Positions 44,128 through 53,009 of a stretch of 64,000 nucleotides of DNA are shown piece by piece (positions within the stretch are counted from its first letter, which is position 1; every line of letters starts with the position of its first letter). Made by a program: the position numbers and the translations under genes. Origin of the DNA: Terrirhizobium terrae (GTDB lineage: Bacteria; Pseudomonadota; Alphaproteobacteria; Rhizobiales; Rhizobiaceae); contig NZ_CP104992.1 of assembly GCF_030323265.1 (NCBI RefSeq), positions 3,385,501 through 3,449,500 of the forward strand. The letters are read 5' to 3'. The notes under the pieces are model-generated. The model was given only the letters and a program-made list of their open reading frames with translations, ran no database searches and was not told where the DNA came from.

Positions 44128-44194
44128 CAAATACTGTCACAAGAGTGTCGTTGAGGTGTGTTTTTAGCGGTCATCTCAAACAGGATGAGCCTCC

Positions 44195-45175
44195 ATGAAA
44201 ACGCTTCTGTCCACTTTCACCGCGCTCGTCGCGCTCGGTCTTTCTGGCGTGGTCAACGCCGCTGATCTCGTCATCTATACCAGCCAGCCGAATGCCGACG
44301 CCCAGGCGACGATCGATGGTTTCAAGGCCGCCAATCCCGGCGTCGATGTCGAGTGGGTCCGTGACGGAACCCCGCAGATCATGGCAAAGCTGAACGCCGA
44401 GATCGCCGCCGGAAACCCGGTCGCCGACGTGCTGCTGATCGCCGACACCGTGACCTTCGAGCGGATGAAGCAGGCCGGCCAGCTGCTCGCCTACAAGTCG
44501 CCGGAAGCCAAGAACTTCGATGCCTCGCTCTATGACGCCGACGGCTACTACTATTCAACGAAGCTGATCACCACCGGCATCATGTACAACACCCAGGCCG
44601 CCATGAAGCCGGAAAGCTGGGCCGATCTCGCCAAGCCGGAAGCCAAGGGTCTCGTTACCATGCCGAGCCCGGTCGCATCGGGTGCCGCGCTCATCCACGC
44701 CCAGACGCTCGCCGCCGTCGACGGTCTCGGCTGGGACTACTACAAGCAGCTGAAGGACAACGGTGCCGTTGCCGCCGGCGGCAATGGTGGCGTTCTGAAG
44801 GCCGTGGCATCCGGCGAGAAGGCCTATGGCGTCGTCGTCGATTACATGCCGATCCGCGAAAAGGCCAAGGGCGCTCCGGTTGAGTTCGTCTTCCCGAAGG
44901 AAGGCGTTTCCGCCGTCACCGAACCGGCCGCCATCCTTGCTTCCACCAAGCACCAGGACAACGCCAAGAAGTTCATCGACTATCTCCTGTCCGAAAACGG
45001 CCAGAAGATCGCCGCCGGCCTCGGCTACATCCCGGCCCGCAACGGCATCGACCTGCCGGCAGGTTATCCGGCCCGCAGCGAAATCAAGGTTCTGCCGCTG
45101 AACGCTGCGGATGCACTCAAGAACTCGGAGAAGGACGTGAAGACCTTCTCCGATATCTTCGGAACCAAGGGCTGA
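44195..45175 (+). CDS. ABC substrate-binding protein, Fe(III)/phosphonate type
   Basis: The product has 326 residues. A signal peptide (TLLSTFTALVALGLSGVVNA, cleavage near residue 23) precedes a solute-binding family 1/6-like domain. It starts DLVIYTSQPNADAQATIDGF and contains WVRDGTPQIMAKLNAEIAAG, which is typical of FbpA (Fe3+), spermidine-like and 2-aminoethylphosphonate binding proteins. The iron-binding tyrosine pair of FbpA cannot be confirmed, although YYYSTKLITTGIMYN is present. Of the two options I cannot choose. It starts the operon through 47897. Confidence 0.88.
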   Translation: MKTLLSTFTALVALGLSGVVNAADLVIYTSQPNADAQATIDGFKAANPGVDVEWVRDGTPQIMAKLNAEIAAGNPVADVLLIADTVTFERMKQAGQLLAYKSPEAKNFDASLYDADGYYYSTKLITTGIMYNTQAAMKPESWADLAKPEAKGLVTMPSPVASGAALIHAQTLAAVDGLGWDYYKQLKDNGAVAAGGNGGVLKAVASGEKAYGVVVDYMPIREKAKGAPVEFVFPKEGVSAVTEPAAILASTKHQDNAKKFIDYLLSENGQKIAAGLGYIPARNGIDLPAGYPARSEIKVLPLNAADALKNSEKDVKTFSDIFGTKG

Positions 45176-45186
45176 TATAAAGCCTC

Positions 45187-46881
45187 ATGTTTCGATCTTC
45201 CAATCGAGGAAACAGCCAGCCCCGCTGGCTGTTTTCCTTTGTCGTCGTGGTGATCTTTTTCCTGAGTGTATTGCCGCTCGGACGGCTTGCCATGACCGGC
45301 ATTTCCTCTGCCTTCCAGGGCGGCGCGCGGGAGCTTCTCTCCGATCCCGCCGTCTGGCAGGCGGTTTATGATACGCTCATTACATCCTTTCTCGGCATGA
45401 TCGCGGCCGTCATCCTCGGTGGCGGTTTTGCGCTGCTGCTGACGCTGTTCGACGTGCGCGGCAAGACAGCGCTGGGCTTCCTGTTCATGCTGCCGACGAT
45501 GATCCCGCCACAGGTAACGGCGCTCTCCTGGATCGGCATGACCGGCCCGTCGAGCGCGCTGCTGAAGGCGATCGGCATGGCGCCGCCGCTGGGGAGCCCG
45601 CAGCCGCTCTATTCGGTCGGCGGTATTGCGCTGCTCTACGGCGTGCAGAACGCGCCGCTGGTCTTCCTGTCGCTACGCGCCGGCCTTCTGGCGCTCCCGC
45701 GCGATGGCGTCGAAGCTGCACGCCTTTCCGGAGCGTCGTCCTGGCAGGTGTTGAAGGATATCATTCTCCCCTTGTCACTGCCCGGCTTCGTCGCCGGTGC
45801 GGCCATCGCCTTCGTCTCCTGCGTCGGCAATTTCGGCATTCCGGCCATTCTCGGCATTCCCGCTTCGATCTACACGCTGCCGACCCTGATCTATACGAAG
45901 TTCGCTGCTTTCGGCCCCGGCACATTCGGCGACGTTTCGCTGCTCTCCGGTCTGATCGCCATCCTCTCGATCATCGGTCTGACGGTGGAGGAACGCGTGC
46001 TGCGCGGCCGCGATTACCGTGTCATCGGTCTCTCCGGGCAGGTTGCGATGTTCCGCCTCGGCCATTGGAGCTATCCCGGCGAATTCATCCTGTGGCTGCT
46101 AATCTTCATCATGCTGGTCATGCCGCTGACTGCTCTCGTCGCAAGCTCGCTGGCACCAGCCTACGGCGTCCCGCTGACACCGGCTACAGCGACGCTCGAT
46201 GCCTATCGCGAAGTCCTTTTCCGCCAGGCAATCACCCGCACCGCCTTCTTTAATTCGGTATCGCTGTCATTGGCAACGGCGCTTGGTCTCCTGGTGGTGA
46301 CAGTGCTGACGGGCTATTTTCTCGTGCGGTCGAAAAGCCGTCTGACTCCGGTCCTCTCTGCACTGGCGGAAATTCCTTATGCCCTGCCGGGCATCGTGCT
46401 CGCCGTCGCGCTGATCCTTGTCTTCGCGGCGCCGATCCCGATCATCGGGATTTCCATCTACGGCACGATCTGGATCATCCTGCTCGCCTATTTCTCCAGT
46501 TTCTTCGCCGTCAGCCTGAAGCCGGTGGTAAGCGCATTCCGGCAGCTCGATCCGTCGCTGGAAGAGGCCGCGCGCCTGTCCGGCGCAGGCTTCGGACGCC
46601 GGCTTATGGATATCGTCGTGCCATTGGTGGCGCCGGCCGCAGGCGCCTCCGTAATTCTCGTGTTCCTCATTGCCTGCAACGAACTCACCGTTTCGGCCAT
46701 CCTCTGGTCGGCCGGAACGCAGACGCTCGGCGTGGCGATCTACAATCTCGATGACAGCGGCAGTTTCAACCTCGCCGCAGCACTCTCCGTCCTCGTCGTC
46801 ATCATGGTGATCGCGATGATGCTGGTGCTGGAACTGATGGCGAAAAGACTGCCGAAAGGTGTGGTACCGTGGCGAAACTGA
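45187..46881 (+). CDS. ABC permease, fused two-domain (FbpB/ThiP type)
   Basis: The product has 564 residues and about 12 membrane helices, made of two BinPDT permease domains in tandem. Each half has an EAA loop: GVEAARLSGASSWQVLKDII in the first and LEEAARLSGAGFGRRLMDIV in the second. This fused architecture is typical of the Fe3+ and phosphonate importers. Its start is 12 bases after the binding-protein gene and its end overlaps the ATPase start by 13 bases, so it is co-translated. Confidence 0.9.
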   Translation: MFRSSNRGNSQPRWLFSFVVVVIFFLSVLPLGRLAMTGISSAFQGGARELLSDPAVWQAVYDTLITSFLGMIAAVILGGGFALLLTLFDVRGKTALGFLFMLPTMIPPQVTALSWIGMTGPSSALLKAIGMAPPLGSPQPLYSVGGIALLYGVQNAPLVFLSLRAGLLALPRDGVEAARLSGASSWQVLKDIILPLSLPGFVAGAAIAFVSCVGNFGIPAILGIPASIYTLPTLIYTKFAAFGPGTFGDVSLLSGLIAILSIIGLTVEERVLRGRDYRVIGLSGQVAMFRLGHWSYPGEFILWLLIFIMLVMPLTALVASSLAPAYGVPLTPATATLDAYREVLFRQAITRTAFFNSVSLSLATALGLLVVTVLTGYFLVRSKSRLTPVLSALAEIPYALPGIVLAVALILVFAAPIPIIGISIYGTIWIILLAYFSSFFAVSLKPVVSAFRQLDPSLEEAARLSGAGFGRRLMDIVVPLVAPAAGASVILVFLIACNELTVSAILWSAGTQTLGVAIYNLDDSGSFNLAAALSVLVVIMVIAMMLVLELMAKRLPKGVVPWRN

Positions 46882-47897
46882 TCCTCAACCGCCTCTCCAA
46901 GGCATTCGAAACCGGTGGTCGCCCGGCCGTCAACGACGTGTCGCTGGAAGTGCGCGACGGCGGTTTCCTGGCACTGCTCGGCCCTTCGGGTTGCGGAAAG
47001 ACGACGGTGCTCAGGATGATCGCCGGCTTCGAGCAGCCGACCGACGGTTCGATTCTCCTCGGCGACCGGGTTTTGGCCGATGCCGGCGAGATGGTTCAGC
47101 CGGAACATCGCAACATGGCGATGGTCTTTCAGTCCTACGCGCTTTGGCCGCATATGAGCGTTGCCGACAATGTCGGTTATCCGCTGAAGGTGCGTGGGGT
47201 CACCGGTCAGAGACGCGATAAGAAAATCCGCGAAGCACTCGCCGCCGTACGGCTCGAAGCCTATGCCGAACGCCGTCCGGCCGATCTCTCCGGCGGCCAG
47301 CGCCAGCGGGTGGCGCTTGCCCGTTGCCTCGTGACCGAACCTGACGTTGTCCTGCTCGACGAACCGCTCGCCAATCTCGACCGCCATCTGCGCCAGGAGA
47401 TGGAGGAGACCTTCCGGGAGTTTCACGCCCGGTCCGGCGCGACGATGATCTACGTCACCCATGACCAGGCGGAGGCCATGGCGCTGGCGACCGACGTTGC
47501 GGTTATGTCGGAAGGCAAGCTTTTGCAGGTGGCGAGCCCGCAGGAAATCTATGCGCGGCCTGAGGGCCGGCTGGTTGGCGGTCTGGTGGGGCAGGGGGCG
47601 GTCCTCACTTGGCCCGCCGCATGCGTAGAAGACCGTCTCATGGACTGGACAACGCTACAGACATTGTTGACGCAATCCCAGAAGAGCGAAGCTGCCGACA
47701 TTCTTGTCCGACCGCAGGATGTCGAGATTGGCGGCGAAGGTATGCCGGCGACCGTGACATCCGTTCTGTTCGAGGGAGAACGCTATTCCTTGAAGCTGAC
47801 GCTGGGGGACGATCAGATACTGCGCGCCTTCAGTCGCCACCCGGTCAAGGTAGGAGATGCGGTATCGGTCGTTATCCGCTCGGCATGGCGGCTTTGA
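46869..47897 (+). CDS. ABC ATPase of the Fe(III)/phosphonate-type importer
   Basis: The 342-residue ATPase has Walker A LGPSGCGKTTVLRMIAG at about 37-53, signature LSGGQRQRVALARCL, Walker B VVLLDEPLANLDRHL, and the H-loop VTHDQAEAMALA. The C-terminal TOBE-like region (LVRPQDVEIGG) is characteristic of the FbpC/PotA/UgpC group. The start is a GTG at 46869 overlapping the permease. It energises that permease. Confidence 0.92.
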   Translation: MAKLILNRLSKAFETGGRPAVNDVSLEVRDGGFLALLGPSGCGKTTVLRMIAGFEQPTDGSILLGDRVLADAGEMVQPEHRNMAMVFQSYALWPHMSVADNVGYPLKVRGVTGQRRDKKIREALAAVRLEAYAERRPADLSGGQRQRVALARCLVTEPDVVLLDEPLANLDRHLRQEMEETFREFHARSGATMIYVTHDQAEAMALATDVAVMSEGKLLQVASPQEIYARPEGRLVGGLVGQGAVLTWPAACVEDRLMDWTTLQTLLTQSQKSEAADILVRPQDVEIGGEGMPATVTSVLFEGERYSLKLTLGDDQILRAFSRHPVKVGDAVSVVIRSAWRL

Positions 47898-47932
47898 TCG
47901 TATAGCCTTACGATTTTTGCGATGGATATTCG

Positions 47933-48685
47933 ATGACAGATAGCGATAGCCACGGCCTTGATGATTTTCGCGACTGGCCGGAAGAGGGGCGTGTTTTTCC
48001 GGCATCCTCCGCCGAGATCCGGGTCCTGGATGGCCCTCATCCTTTCTGCCTTTCCGATTCCGACGAGATCGCCGCCAATTGGCAGCGCGAGGTGACGGCC
48101 AATCCCGCGCTTTTCGATGGCCAGATGGTCTTTCACCGCGAGCTTCGCGTGATAGAAGGCAGGATCGAGGGCGAGGGGCATGTCGTGCCTTATTCTGCCT
48201 TTCTCTGGTGGCGCCGCAAGGCCGATCGCCAAGGCGGCGTGCATCTCTTCTGCTATCCGGTCCTCGTCAGCGCCGACGGTGCTCTGATCGCCGTGACTAT
48301 GGGCAACCACACCGCCAATCCCGGCCAGGTCTATTTCGCGGCCGGCTCGCTCGAGCCGATGGACGTCGTCGACGGCCGTTGCGACATGGAGGCCAACATG
48401 CGGCGCGAGGTGCTGGAGGAGACCGGTCTTGATCTGCTGCAATGCCGCAGCGACGCGGGGTTCCATGCCGTGCGCCTCGGGCGGACGATCGCGCTTTGCA
48501 AGCTCTATCGTTTTGAGGCTACCGCCGAGGAAATCGTCGCCAGCATAGAGGCGCATATGCAGGTCGCCGAGGATGACGAGATCGCCGGCGCCGTCATCAT
48601 TCGCTCGGCCGATCCATCCGCCTATCGATACAATGCGGCGATGCTGCCGGTCATCGATTGGTATTTCGCAACCGTACGAACATAG
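47933..48685 (+). CDS. Nudix-like hydrolase
   Basis: The product has 250 residues. A Nudix-box-like segment occurs at about residues 137-167: GSLEPMDVVDGRCDMEANMR followed by REVLEETGLDL, which keeps the key REVLEETG part. The N-terminal 60 residues form an extra region. The spacing from the first glycine to REVLEETG is longer than in the canonical box, so activity is likely but the substrate is unknown. It starts 35 bases after the ABC ATPase and probably belongs to its transcript. Confidence 0.7.
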   Translation: MTDSDSHGLDDFRDWPEEGRVFPASSAEIRVLDGPHPFCLSDSDEIAANWQREVTANPALFDGQMVFHRELRVIEGRIEGEGHVVPYSAFLWWRRKADRQGGVHLFCYPVLVSADGALIAVTMGNHTANPGQVYFAAGSLEPMDVVDGRCDMEANMRREVLEETGLDLLQCRSDAGFHAVRLGRTIALCKLYRFEATAEEIVASIEAHMQVAEDDEIAGAVIIRSADPSAYRYNAAMLPVIDWYFATVRT

Positions 48686-48752
48686 CCGGTTGCCTTGCGC
48701 CTTGGGCTTCGGTCGGGCAGGGTGCGGCTCGGACTTGATTGGGAGGATCCAG

Positions 48753-49670
48753 GTGCCGAGACGTTATGCCATCTATGATGTATTCACCGACCAGAGACTT
48801 GCCGGCAATCCGCTTGCCGTAATCTTCGATACCGAAGGTCTTTCCGAACAGGCGATGCAGTCGATCGCGCGCGAAATGAACCTGTCGGAAACGGTTTTTC
48901 TTGGCCCGGCTGAAGCAAACGGGCATGCCGCAAAAATCCGCATTTTCACGCCGGGCAAGGAGTTGCCATTCGCAGGCCATCCCACGGTCGGCGCCGCGAT
49001 TGCGCTGGCCGAGAGGGAACACTCGGTCGGCAATACCGATATCGATGTTGTAAGTGTCTTGGAAGAAGAAGTCGGGCCGGTTCGCTGTGCGATCAGGATG
49101 CGGCGCGGGGTCGCCACATTCGCCGAGTTCGAGCTTCCAAAGACGCCGAGATGTATCGACATCCCGCTTGATCGCAGCGGAATAGCTGACTCTCTGACGC
49201 TGAAATCGACGGACATGGCCTTCGAGAATCATGCGCTATCGGTCTGGAGCGCTGGCGTACCCTTTCTCTTGATTCCCCTACGCAACCTCTCGACCATCCA
49301 AAACCTTGAATTCGAGGCGACCCTTTGGGAGCGCGTCGCGCCTTTCGTGGATGGCGCGCTTGCTTCAGCTTATGTCTACTGCCGGGGAGGGGTTCACCAC
49401 CAGGCCAAGTTTCATGCGCGTATGTTCTCGCCCGAGATGGGTATTTCGGAAGATCCGGCGACCGGCGCTGCCGTCGCGGCGCTTGCGGGTGCCATCCAGA
49501 AATTTGACGCGCTTCCCGAAGGCCACCACCCGTTGGTGGTCGAACAGGGTGTCGAGATCGGCCGACCTTCCTTCATTCATCTTCATATCGACTCCGCTGG
49601 CGGCGAGATCGCCAAAGCACGGATCGGTGGGCAGGCGGTGAAAGTCGCAGAAGGCATGATCGAAGTGTAA
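48753..49670 (+). CDS. PhzF-family isomerase-like protein
   Basis: The product has 305 residues with the diaminopimelate-epimerase-like PhzF fold. It starts YAIYDVFTDQRLAGNPLAVI and shows MQSIAREMNLSETVFL (the conserved catalytic Glu), FTPGKELPFAGHPTVGAAIA and the C-terminal SEDPATGAAVAALAGAI. PhzF isomerises a phenazine precursor; most family members have no known substrate. The GTG at 48753 follows GGGAGGATCC. No phenazine genes are nearby. It may be in one operon with the Nudix gene, 67 bases upstream. Confidence 0.88.
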   Translation: MPRRYAIYDVFTDQRLAGNPLAVIFDTEGLSEQAMQSIAREMNLSETVFLGPAEANGHAAKIRIFTPGKELPFAGHPTVGAAIALAEREHSVGNTDIDVVSVLEEEVGPVRCAIRMRRGVATFAEFELPKTPRCIDIPLDRSGIADSLTLKSTDMAFENHALSVWSAGVPFLLIPLRNLSTIQNLEFEATLWERVAPFVDGALASAYVYCRGGVHHQAKFHARMFSPEMGISEDPATGAAVAALAGAIQKFDALPEGHHPLVVEQGVEIGRPSFIHLHIDSAGGEIAKARIGGQAVKVAEGMIEV

Positions 49671-49895
49671 CAGCTGCGAAATACGAGTGGCAACAGCTTG
49701 AAAGCGCTGAAATATAAGGCGTCTGAATGTCCGAGACCCGCCGTTTGGGGCGAGCGAGGCGGCCAGGTTTTTCCACATCCGGAATTTTTTTGAGCAGTTG
49801 CACAAAGAATTTCATTTTGGCCGCTGGACAAGCCGAATATTCCCCATTATACGCCCCTTCACACCACCGGCGGACACCAAACGCCAGACTGGTTC

Positions 49896-49971
<76 letters not shown>

Positions 49972-49992
49972 TCAGACCTCAAAGGTCATCTC

Positions 49993-50065
49993 CAAAGGAC
50001 ATGGAACTCGAAAATCGGATTGGACAGACAGATGTCCAAAAGCGAGCTCCTGCGTCTGTCCTTTG
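49993..50065. repeat. Nested inverted repeats downstream of tRNA-Lys
   Basis: The outer arms CAAAGGACA (49993-50001) and TGTCCTTTG (50057-50065) match perfectly. Between them lie TTGGACA (50020-50026) and TGTCCAA (50033-50039), also a perfect pair. All four arms share the GGACA/TGTCC core. They could form a branched RNA or cruciform, or be a series of binding half-sites. There is no coding gene in the 170 bases between the tRNA and the BA14K gene. Confidence 0.45.
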
Positions 50066-50141
50066 ATCTCGCTCAGCATTTCGCGATCAACGTTAAGTCG
50101 TTGCGATTTCGACGGAACTCGTTTGGCTCCTGTGCATTTGA

Positions 50142-50918
50142 TTGGCAAGTTCATACAATTTCAGAGCCCGGACCGTGCGCGCGATATTGCTACTCCTGAC
50201 GACCCTCGTCTTTGCTGTGACCGTCTTCTGCACGGGCCTCGCTGTGACGGCTCATATCATTGCAGAGCCTGAGCCGCATCGCTTCGCCCATCTCGACACG
50301 CCGCTCTGGACGTCGGAACCTGTCGCAATCGATCCAACGAAACAGAATTACGAGCGGATTGCAGCCATCCCGGCGATCGCCTCGCTGCCGCCGGTTGAGA
50401 CGAAGGATCAGGAATTCGCAGCCCGCAGCGCTGAGAATTACCCGAGCGAGACGCCAGTCGACCAGTCTCTCGACGGGGCACAAACGAGCGCGGTCCTGCG
50501 GGACGACACGCCTGCTATGGCTGCGGTCGACCCTGCCCATACGGAATGGTGCTTCGAGCGCTACCGATCCTACAATCTCGATGACAATAGCTATCAGCCC
50601 TATGGCGGCGGCCCGCGAGCACAATGCGAATCGCCTTGGACGCCGATGGCGCAGAACGGGCAGGCAAATAATACCGGCAACCAATATGGCATCCAGATGG
50701 GCGAGCCATCGGTAGGGCGGGAGCTGTCCGCTGGCGCCCAAACCGTCAACATGACATCCGATCCGCAGTTGCAGAGCGAACATGCCGCAGCATCCGCTCC
50801 CGTCGGCTCCCATGAGGAGTGGTGCTATGCGCGATACCGTTCCTACAGGGTGGACGACAATAGCTATCAGCCTTTCGATGGCGGACCTCGCAGGGCCTGC
50901 TCTTCGCCATTCGGCTGA
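50142..50918 (+). CDS. Membrane-anchored protein with two BA14K repeats
   Basis: The product has 258 residues from the TTG at 50142; a GTG at 50175 is an alternative start and would place the hydrophobic anchor at the very N terminus. One helix (ILLLLTTLVFAVTVFCTGLA) anchors it, and the rest is likely periplasmic. Two BA14K modules follow: EWCFERYRSYNLDDNSYQPY near 128-147 and EWCYARYRSYRVDDNSYQPF near 225-244, each ending in a cysteine-containing GGPR segment. BA14K is a Brucella immunoreactive, lectin-like protein family. Proteins with one module are common; two are unusual. The linker is low-complexity. Confidence 0.8.
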   Translation: MASSYNFRARTVRAILLLLTTLVFAVTVFCTGLAVTAHIIAEPEPHRFAHLDTPLWTSEPVAIDPTKQNYERIAAIPAIASLPPVETKDQEFAARSAENYPSETPVDQSLDGAQTSAVLRDDTPAMAAVDPAHTEWCFERYRSYNLDDNSYQPYGGGPRAQCESPWTPMAQNGQANNTGNQYGIQMGEPSVGRELSAGAQTVNMTSDPQLQSEHAAASAPVGSHEEWCYARYRSYRVDDNSYQPFDGGPRRACSSPFG

Positions 50919-50934
50919 TGGGAACCGGTACGCC

Positions 50935-51871
50935 TCAGCTTGCTTCCCGCAAGAGCGCCCTGTTTTCTTCCACCTTGAGAGCCTGAACGCGTTTGGCCAG
51001 CCAGTCGACAACCACGCGCACTTTGTTGCTGAGGTGCCGCGTCTGAGGATAGACGACGTAGAGCGGGAAGGTTTCGCAGGACCAATCCGTCAGGATCGGC
51101 ACCAGCTTGCCTTCGGCCACGGCCTTCTGCGCCATAAAGCGCGGGGAATTGGCGATGCCGACACCGGAGATTGCCGCGTCCAGATAGGATCTCGCGTCAT
51201 TGACCGACACGACATAGTTCGGCTCGATCTCGATTTCCTCGTCGCCCCGGTTGAACGTCATCGACATGATTCTGGCCCGAAGGCGCCTGCAGATAACCGA
51301 CGCAGAGATGGTTGGTGCAGATCTCCTCCGGGTGCGTTGGCTCGCCGAATTTTTCCAGATATCTTGGTGCCGCATAGGCCTGCATGCCGATTTCGCCGAC
51401 TTTTCTGGCGATCAGTGACTGGTCGGTCGGGGTGCCGCCGCGCAGAGCACAGTCGACGTTTTCGGCGATATAGTCGACCAACCGGTCACCGACGCCGATG
51501 TCGAGCTTGATCTGCGGATAGCGCTCGTGGAAATCGCAGAGATGTGGGATGACGAGAAGGTCGGCGAAGGCACCGGCCATCTCGACGCGCACCCGCCCGC
51601 TCGGCTGCGTCTGCGAATTCGACATGCTCCCGTCAAGTTCGGCGATCTCGCCGAGGATCTGAATGGCACGCTCATAGTAGAGAGCACCGTCGGTCGTCAC
51701 CATGACCCGCCGCGTCGTGCGGTTGAGCAGGGTCGTATGCAGATGCGCTTCGAGCGCCTGCACCATGTTCGTCACGGTTGTCTTGGGTATGTTGAGGGTA
51801 GTTGCTGCCCGGGTGAAATTGCCCGTTTCCACGACCCTGACGAAAACCCGCATTGCCGACAACTGGTCCAT
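50935..51871 (-). CDS. LysR-family regulator, frameshifted
   Basis: The corrected product is about 311 residues. The start at 51871 gives MDQLSAMRVFVRVVETGNFT, then the HTH AATTLNIPKTTVTNMVQALE. The effector domain includes GRVRVEMAGAFADLLVIPHL. An extra A at about 51270 (CAGAATCATG for CAGATCATG) breaks the frame after GYLQAPSGQ; it continues IMSMTFNRGDEEIEIEPNYV to a stop at 50935. It is divergent from the efflux cluster starting at 52012 and is its likely regulator. The uncorrected frame extends upstream to 52147, but that part is antisense to the hydrolase. Confidence 0.88.
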
Positions 51872-52011
51872 GGCAAACTCCTTGCGATGCGATTGTCCCG
51901 AAAAATGGAAAAGTGTTGCCGATCGGAGCGTATTGCGCTTGCGATCCCGAACAATAATATCTGAATACGAATTGGCCGCAAGACCTGTGGCCGAACGACG
52001 GATTTTTGCAA

Positions 52012-52809
52012 ATGGCATTGCGCTGGGAAACATTGGAGATCGACGGGCCCTGGAAGGCCGCGATACCCGTGCGCATTCACCGGGCCAATGTCCAATGCAC
52101 CAAGCCACCTGTCGTACTCTACCTGAAAGGCGACGCGTTTCAGGCAAGCGCCAGCGTGGAAACCGAGCGGCCGGTCGTGCAGGCCTTGGAAGACGCGGGC
52201 GCGGTCGTGGTGGAGGCCGACTACGGACAGGTCTCGCAGAACGTCTTCCCGAAGGCGATGGAAAGTGCCTTCATGGCGCTTTACGGGCTGAACAGCCGGC
52301 TGAAGCAGTTCGGCAGCGGCAAGTCACTCTTGCTCGTGGCCGGCGACGAAGCTGGCGGCAACGTCGCCGCCGGTGTCGCTCTGAAGGCACGGGACCAGAT
52401 GCCGGGTCAGCTTGCTGGCCAGGTGCTCCTGTCGCCGATGATTGATCCGCTGATGTCTTCGGCCTCGATCCGCCGGGCGGACGAGATCGGCATGCGGGAA
52501 AAGTGGTCGGATGGATGGAGCCATTATCTCGGCACCTCCTGCGTGATGCAGCATCCCTATGCAGCGCCGTGCTTCTGTTCGCGCCTGTCTGGTCTCGCGC
52601 CCGCAATGATCGTCACCTCGGAAGACGATCCGCTTAGGGACGAGGTGGTCGGTTATGCAAACCGCCTCAAGGAATGCGGCGTGACGGTTCGCCAGCGTAT
52701 CTTTTCAGCCGATTGCGGCTGGACCGATGTCTACCGACAGAAAGTCGGCAAATGGCTGCCGTCTCTCTGTTCGGAATTTAAGCAGTTCGTTGCCGAGTTA
52801 CGGTTGTAA
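52012..52809 (+). CDS. HSL-type alpha/beta hydrolase fold protein lacking the catalytic serine
   Basis: The product has 265 residues. The fold resembles hormone-sensitive-lipase-type esterases: PPVVLYLKGDAFQ at the oxyanion position, VVEADYGQ, and the nucleophile elbow written GDEAGGNVAAG, where active enzymes have GDSAGG. So Glu replaces the serine. The acid region SEDDPLRDEVVGYANRLKEC is retained, but the histidine region reads FSADCGWTDVY, without an HGF. It is therefore probably not an esterase. It sits between the divergent LysR gene and the RND efflux genes. A ligand-binding or regulatory role is possible. Confidence 0.75.
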   Translation: MALRWETLEIDGPWKAAIPVRIHRANVQCTKPPVVLYLKGDAFQASASVETERPVVQALEDAGAVVVEADYGQVSQNVFPKAMESAFMALYGLNSRLKQFGSGKSLLLVAGDEAGGNVAAGVALKARDQMPGQLAGQVLLSPMIDPLMSSASIRRADEIGMREKWSDGWSHYLGTSCVMQHPYAAPCFCSRLSGLAPAMIVTSEDDPLRDEVVGYANRLKECGVTVRQRIFSADCGWTDVYRQKVGKWLPSLCSEFKQFVAELRL

Positions 52810-52933
52810 CACGAAGGTTTCGAAGTCCAATACATCTGCAACTACAGGATCATAACGAGTTCACAGCGACCAGTTGTAATGTCTGTGAAGAGAACGGTTT
52901 GACATGGATCCGGAGGCACGCAGCCGAACCTCC

Positions 52934-52945
52934 AGGACATGTCCT
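52934..52945. promoter_or_regulatory. Palindrome upstream of the RND genes
   Basis: AGGACATGTCCT is a perfect 12-base palindrome, 65 bases before the adaptor start and about 27 bases after a TTGACA at 52902-52907. Another hairpin, GGCGG/CCGCC, lies just before the adaptor ribosome binding site. Confidence 0.4.
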
Positions 52946-53009
52946 TGAAGCTTATTGCGTTTTGAATTGAGCCCAACCGGCGGACGATAAGCCGCCAGGA
53001 GAGAATGAC

